A DNA stretch of 64,000 nucleotides from Xenopus tropicalis (taxonomy: Eukaryota > Chordata > Amphibia > Anura > Pipidae), in contig NC_030681.2 in the NCBI RefSeq assembly GCF_000004195.4, positions 28,100,982-28,164,981 on the forward strand, in the 5' to 3' direction. A program made the translations under genes and the position numbers. The notes beneath the pieces were generated by a model, which did no database searches, was not told the origin of the DNA, and saw nothing but the letters and a program-made list of their open reading frames with translations. Positions 13,501 through 21,400 of the stretch are shown in pieces. Within the stretch, counting starts at the first letter, position 1, and every line of letters starts with the position of its first letter.

Positions 13501-16500
13501 AGCCATGTGGGGAACACAGCAAACATGTGGAAGAAGGTGCTCTGGTCAGATGAGACGAAAATTGAACTTTTTGGCCAAAATGCAAAACGCTATGTGTGGC
13601 GGAAAACTAACACTGCACATCACTCTGAACACACCACCCCCACTGTCAAATATGGTGGTGGCAGCATCATGCTCTGGGGGTGCTTCTCTTCAGCAGGGAC
13701 AGGGAAGCTGGTCAGAGTTGATGGGAAGATGGATGGAGCAAAATACAGGGCAATCTTGGAAGAAAACCTCTTGGAGTCTGCAAAAGACTTGAGACTGGGG
13801 TGGAGGTTCACCTTCCAGCAGGACAACGAACCTAAACATAAAGCCAGGGCAACAATGGAATGGTTTAAAACAAAACATATCCATGTGTTAGAATGGCCCA
13901 GTCACAGTCCAGATCTAAATCCAATTGAGAATCTGTGGCAAGATCTGAAAACTGCTGTTCACAAACGCTGTCCATCTAATCTGACAAAGCTGGTAGAGAC
14001 ATACCCTAAAAGACTGGCAGCTGTAATTGCAGCAAAAGGTGGTTCTACAAAGTATTGACTCAGGGGGCTGAATACTTACGCACACCCCACTTTGCAGTTA
14101 TTTATTTGTGAAAAATGTTTGGAATCATGTATGATTTTCGTTCCGCTTCTCACGTGTACACCACTTTGTATTGGTCTTTCATGTGGAATTCCAATAAAAT
14201 TGATTCATGTTTGTGGCTGTCATGTGACAAAATGTGGAAAAGTTCAAGGGGGCCGAATACTTTTGCAAGCCACTGTATCCTGGAGAGTAAAGCTTTGGCC
14301 TTCAAATCAACTGAATTGCTCCTGGCTTCCCTGCTGTCCATGTTTCTGGGCCCCTACTGTTTGCAAACCTCTGCTCTATATTATATATACATATCTGTTA
14401 CCTTATAATATAGGTGAAAATATATGCAACCTCTTTCACCCCACATATCTAATCCCATCATGCCTTTAGCCTTCATTAAGATGAAGGTAAGTAGCAACAT
14501 CCTCCGCAGTATAAAGGTTGCCATACACGCTAAGATCCACACGCTTGGCGGATCTTCTCCTGATATCTCCAACTACGGGTTGACAATATTGTTCTAATTC
14601 AGCCTTGTGGTCAACACCGTATTAAAAGGGGTGGTTCATTTTTATTACAGTTTTAAAATATAAATAGATACACTCATTTAATCATATTTGCAATTTGGTT
14701 CAATTAAAAAAAAATGGATCACATTCAAAATAGCTACCTGTAAACTGGTGCTGCATAGATCAGTGGGTCTCTCCTTTGCCCAAGACGGGGTTTGCTGACA
14801 CCTTGGCTGTATAAGGTCCTGTCCACATCATTCTGAAGTTACAAGCAGCAGAGGAAGGGGTTGAGAAAGTGCAGGTATCGATCGCTACTGCACATACACA
14901 TTTCATTTACATATCTGTGATCTGATTGGCTGACGTAATTCAGCCAGTTAGATCAATCAAGGGACGTGCAGAGAAGTGAGCATTGCCTGCTCCCCCCTAC
15001 AATATGAGTCCCCTGGCTGGCACAGTACCGAATGCATGATATACGCTCGGGTGCAGGCACAATGTAGCCGAAATACACATAAAAACGTGAGACTTCGCAT
15101 TTTCTCACGTTTTTATGCATATTTCGGCTACATGTGCCTGCACCCAAGTGTATCTCATTCATTCGGGTGCAGGCACAGGTAGGGCGCATTTACAGTAGCA
15201 GGGCGTTTTTTTAGCTTGCTGAGAATACGCCGCATCTGACATCAGCTTTATGCAGCACAAACTTTACAGGTAGCTATTTTGAAAACAATCCTTTTTTTAA
15301 TTAAAGGAGAAGGAAAGGCTAAGTCACTTGGGGGTGCCAAAATGTTAGGCACCCCCAAGTGACTTAGATTGCTTACCTTCTACCCCGGGCTGGTGCCCCT
15401 GTACGGAGAGAACAGCACCAGCCCGGGGTAGCAGCGAGCGCTTCCTACTTAACTGAACTTAAACAAGAAAGTCGGCTTTTCACTCTACTGCGCATGCACC
15501 GGCCCACGGATTTCGCCGGCAGAAAAAAAAGGAAGGAGGAGGCGCTTCCTACAGGTACCCTGGGCTGGTGCTTTTTTCTCCTAACAGGGGCACCAGCCCA
15601 GGGTACAAGGTAAGCGATCTAAGTCACTTGAAGGTGCCTAACATTTTGGCACCTCCAAGTGACTTAGCCTTTCCTTCTCCTTTAAAGCAAATTGCAAATG
15701 TGGTTTAAATGACTGTATCTATTTATGTATTTCCAAACTCTAATAAAGGTGAACCGCCCCTTTAGTTACCTTTTGATACTATTTACCGAACACAGCTTTA
15801 TGAATGCCCCTATAAACCAGTATAATCTTGTCTTTTAGATACATCGCATCTTAAAACCAGATGGAGTATTCATTGGCGCCATGTATGGCGGTGAAACCTT
15901 GTTTGAACTCCGCTGCTCTCTACAACTGGCAGAGATAGAAAGAGAAGGAGGCTTTTCACCCCACATATCTCCCTTCACTGCTGTAACTGATCTGGGAAAC
16001 CTCATGGGACGTGCCGGCTTTAACATGCTGACTGTGGTAATGTTCAAAGTAAAATGTTGCCACTCCCCACCAGGCCTGGACTGAGATTTAAAATTGGCCC
16101 TGGCATTTCAAGTACACAGAACCCCACACAGCCCCCCACCAGCCTACTAAACAGTGACTGTCTGTGGCATCTTACTATTGCCCCTCTGTTATTTGCCAAA
16201 ACCCACAGATTGCCATTCTGGGCCTGCTCCCCATTTGTAAGATAACCATGTACTACGAGCTGTAGATAAAGGCACCAAAATCTATAGCCCTTAGGCACAA
16301 TATAAGAGGAGGCTTTGTAAGGTGCACAGTAAGGTAATTCAGCTGCTGATTGTAGCTGTTTTGGCCACTACGGAGAAGTAGAATAAGAGAGGATGTGGCC
16401 TATTTCTAGGAGAGATTTGATGGCAGCATGGGGGCTAGACCTTTAAAGGAGCATGACCAGCAATGCTTTTTTGGTCTAGCTATAAAGGGCTGGCTAATAT

Positions 16501-18338
16501 GCTGCGTATGTACAGCTTATCAAGGCTACTTAATTTTTCTATTACTGACCCCCTTTTTATGCATTCTGCTTTTTCTTTCCCTTTTGCAGCAGCACAGGCT
16601 GTGTAAGCAATACATGATATAGCCACCAGGGGTCCCCCTGCATTAACTAACATCTAAGGCCCATGGATGCAAATGAGCAGAAGCTTATGATTGTCCACTC
16701 CATCTGTTGCTAATCTACAGTTCACTTCATCACTGTCATTTATTTTTACATTTTTTTGTATTTTTCCTTTCCTGGCCCTATGTGTATAATCCAGTCTCTG
16801 TTCTGTATTTGTGCAGGATGCAGATGAAATTCAGATTCAGTATCCAGGGATGTTTGAAGTTATGAAAGATTTGCAAGGTAAGTACCAAGTGTCCTGTTGA
16901 CATCTAAGCAACTATTTCTGCCCAAGCTGTAACCCAGTGCGCCTCTAGCTACACATCTTCATCCTGTTGCCCCAGTGCCTAGTTCTAAGTTAATCAGGCT
17001 TGATTATCAATACAATGCAAATATGCACCTGGACAGTAACCTATATCAACCAATGAAATGTTTTCTTTCATTTGATACCTGCAGCTGGCTGAACAAAGCT
17101 AATCGGATTGGGTGATATTGGTTAATGCCCAGGTACTAGTTTGCCCCGTGTTTGTATATGATCCCCATGTGAGCAATCAGATATCTGTTAAAATTTCAAA
17201 CTGGAGCACATCAGAACAACACATTTTATTAAATAATAAAGTCTGCATGAAAATGTTTTAGAATAGTGATTTGCACAATGTATGCCATAATAAGTTAGTG
17301 ATTAATGTCTTCATTTATACATCCCTGTAGTTTCAGCCCATACGCAGGAAAACCTAATTTCTGCTTGATCATTTGCGACATCCCTAAGCTTAGTTTGTCC
17401 GCATCTGCCCAGAGCTCACTGGGCATGTGCGGTGTCACTGACTCACAAAATATGACATAACAAGCTTCAAGATGGGGAGCTCCTGTGCACAACTTTGAAG
17501 GCCTGCATCAGTAGGGCTATAGAGATGTTGAATATTAAGCTGGTGCACCAGGTTTATTATATGAAATATGTCATTTGTAGCCATATTTATTTTTAGAGTT
17601 TACCTTTAAAGAATATAAAATTCTCATTATCCTTCATGGGACAGAAGTTAGCATTACAGTATACGTTTTTTTACTAAAAAAAAGTGCCCTGAAAATGACG
17701 TTCATTTTTGCTGAAAATGTAAGAGCAAATAAATGAGTTGTGGCTGATGCTGTCAATTGTAGCCACTAGATGGCTCCTAAAGTATTTCATTTTGCAATAC
17801 TGTTGCCATGGGTCTCTGTTACAACAATATGCTTGCTTGCTTTTTTTTTTTGTTTTGTTTAGTAGAACCAGTCATGTTGATAACAGGAAGCTCATGTCAT
17901 ACACAAACAATTAGGACTTTTTGGCCTTAAATGAAAGGGTTAAAACTTGCTCCCCATCCATCAATGATTTTTGCTATGAAACTGCTAGTTCAATTCAGGC
18001 AGAAGTTCTCATCAGAGTTACATTTTAGTGGGAAGCAATTACTCTGCTTCCCACAGCTTCTGTTGACGTAAAAGGACCTGTTCTGATCTTTGTTTTCCTT
18101 TTGTTACAGTTTCTGAATTAACCTATTGGTTCTGCAATTATCCATTTTTGAATGTAACTATTTTTCAACCAGACTTCATTGTCTAAGTAGAAGGTTAGCA
18201 ATAGCTTCTAAGTGGAATTTAATGTTTCACTTTACAAAATTGAGCATAGGGATTCATAGAAATTTAGAATAAACAAAATAGAAAGTATAATAATTGGAAA
18301 AAATACATAATTTAAAAAACAGGACAGATGGAAAGATG

Positions 18339-18406
<68 letters not shown>

Positions 18407-21400
18407 GTGTATCTGTATGTGGCTCTAACTACTAAAAGATACTGGCAAAAATCAGGGACCTTATTTATTAATGTCCCAGAAGCAAGTGCTAGAGCACTAA
18501 GGGGAGCAAAGACATACCCTTTAGGGCAAAGACACACAGGGCCATTAGTCGTGTGACTTTTTAAAAAGTTGCGGCGACTAATACATGCAACGGAAACACA
18601 CACATGATTTATTGCAGCAACGCAATTATACTCAATGGGCGAAAAGTCGCCACGACTGAGTTGATTAGAAGTCATGCCGACTAATCGCCCCGTGTGTCTT
18701 CGCCCTTAGTGCTCATTCAAAACAACTGTGTCCCGTGGCATAACTGCAGTTATAGGTCACATTTATGTACTGCCCTTATCTAGCAAGCCCAGCTTGATGA
18801 CCAAATACAGTATAATTTAAGGTAATATATGTCTGGAACTGCAGTAAAACAGAATAGTCAATAAGGCAATGTAATCTCATTTTGAGATAACAGGGCACTG
18901 ACCAAAAGATGAACTATAAAAGGTCTATAAAATTAATCTTGTTAAATTATAACAAAATTCTTTACCAAAGTAAAGATTTTTCTTTTAATTAACATATTCT
19001 GTGTTTAGCTACCCGGTCCCATTTGTTGGAAACTCTTTTAGCCAGTACAGTAAGTAATGAGTAGCAGGGGCTTATTGTTATCTCACAAGAGCAGTAACTT
19101 TATATCCTCCTGTAATTAGAAGGGCTGTAGTAAATCCAATTTCAATTAATGAACGGGTTTCTTCCCCTAAGGTGCATTTTTCCACTGGAAGCACTTGGTG
19201 TAAGATGTTAAATAGTGAATTGCAATTCACAGAGATGACAAGAAGCGCACCAGTCAGCATTTCCGAGTGTCAGAGACAGAACGTCTAACAGCTATTTGCA
19301 TCAAATAACGCTAATGCGGCTATTAATTATACACCGGCAGCAATAACAGGCAGTGTTTGTAAAGTACACCAAGAGCCTGTATTTGTTTTCCCCAGAGTAT
19401 GGTAATATTACTCAGCAGGGAGGGATGTCAATAATTAGGTGGAAAGCAATGCCAAAGGGAACTTGGAAATTGGAAGCATTGCTATGTACCAATATCACAC
19501 TTTGTTTACATGTGTCATAGGGCAAATATAAGGCACTTTAACCCGATAATGGCACTATATGGCAAATACTTAGGTCTTCTCCTTAAACTATACTGTGGTT
19601 ATAGGCCGATGGCACACAGCCCTCTACCAAAACACTCTGCATGCCCAGAACTGATTCCCATAGCAAGCAACAGACAAAAACAGACAAAAAAACAAGCTTT
19701 TCTGGGAAGTGTGTATGTATCAGTGTTTCATTGTGCTTCTCCACTTAGCTGTGTGCTGTATCCCTTAGCTTTGGTTTAAAAAAATGCATAGAAATTATAT
19801 AAAATATATCAGGCCTTCTGCAGCATGCTTACCAGCCTGAACCATTTTCCCTATCTGCCATGGGCATTTCTCTATGGGGCTAACAAGTGATCAAGAGTAG
19901 GAACTTCATGATTGCCTCCTTCGTCACTGAGTATTGCCATCATTATACCTGCACTGGCCTCATGTATTCAGTGCCTGCATATACCAGTTATTGAAGCTAT
20001 ATTACATCTACATATTAACCTTTAGCAATCATATGCTTGCTTTCATATAAGAGACCAGTTGATTGGTTCTGTGGGTTACTTATTGCATTTCCCCTTGCAT
20101 ACTGTACGGAGTAGTGATAATATATTGAGCCTTTTTGGGTGGATTTTATGGTTTCAGCGCAAATGAAGCATGTTGCATTATAATGATAATGTTATTACTA
20201 ATGAAAATTGTGCATGGAAAGCTTAATGCAGGGGAGAGAGAGTAATTTGTGAGCCCAGAGCTAAATACCCATTGTTGAGTGTGCACATCTATGATCTTCA
20301 TTCTGGGAATACCACATGAAAAATCTGGCTCTTAGGTGAAGGGAGTTAGTTCAGGATCCAAAGGCCTTTTGCAGATGCCAGAATGCAAAGTGCAAAATAT
20401 AGGCTGTGCAAATGAGGCCTCCAATATGTTGCGGATACCCCCTTAGGATACCCCCTTATCTTATTCTATATACTTCCCGCAGTTGCTTGCCCCTTCCTAG
20501 AAAAGGCATAAATCAGTAGTGATATTGGCATTTCAGTGTTTCCAGCACTACATACAACTTAGGTTCTGTGGGGCTAACAGTGTGGGAATTGTGGAAAAAG
20601 TTCCATGTTGTTCTATAGACCTGGCTTCCTCTTTAAAAGTAATTCTTTCTGTAACGGTAGGTGCTTGTTTATTTCAGGTATGGGGGAGAGTAACTGCGCA
20701 TGGAACAGAAGATCGTTGCTTCACAGGGATTCAATGATAGCAGCTGCTGCCATATATCAAGGTAACAACCCAGCCACTCAGCCGTTTGATAGCAGTAAGA
20801 GTAACTGTTCCCCTGCTTTCAAATACAGCATTTGGGGCACAATTAAATCTGAGAGGGATACAGCTCTCATATAAATATTTCCTAGGTTTTGGGGTTTTTG
20901 TTTTGTTTTTTTTAAATCACTTTATTTATTTTTTTTTTTTACGCAAATCTAGAAGCCTGGGCCCTTTTTTTTTATTATTAATTTTGTTGATAGATCCTCC
21001 TTGTGGAGCCCTGAAACAAATGGCCAGGAATTGTCTCAAAATGAATTGCATGAGAATTTTGTTATTTCATGGTATTCATAGCACTGACACATTTCAATAC
21101 ATAATTTTTGCCCTAGAAGCGCTTACAATCTAAGGTCCTTATCACATTTACACACAGTAGAGTCAATTTTATCAAGAGCCAGTAATTTTTCTGTATATTT
21201 TTGGATTGTGGAAGGAAACCAACGCAGACACAGATTAAACATACAAAATACTATCAAATCATGCCCTAGCTGGAATCAATCTCAGGACCCCACCGCTGAT
21301 ACCCTCTGGGCCACCATACTGTCCATTGCCATGGTTATTGTGTTTTAAACACTTGCTATAAGTATACCAATTCTTTTGGGAACAGATTAATCCTTCCTGA

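Larger units (their letters stand above)
14632..15764 (+). mobile_element. Outer T2/Kolobok-type MITE with two nested insertions
   Basis: Begins TTAAAAGGGGTGGTTCATTT and ends AGGTGAACCGCCCCTTTAG, inverted ends typical of T2 elements with TTAA targets. The segments ACAGTTTTAAAATATAAATA and TTTGGAAATACATAAATA (reverse strand) match between the arms. A long hairpin element (about 15045-15165) and a second T2 element (15301-15685) interrupt it. Confidence 0.7.

Noticed and set aside
18232..18675. 147-codon minus-strand frame
   Set aside because: Crosses a TA/CA microsatellite and a MITE; no exon features.
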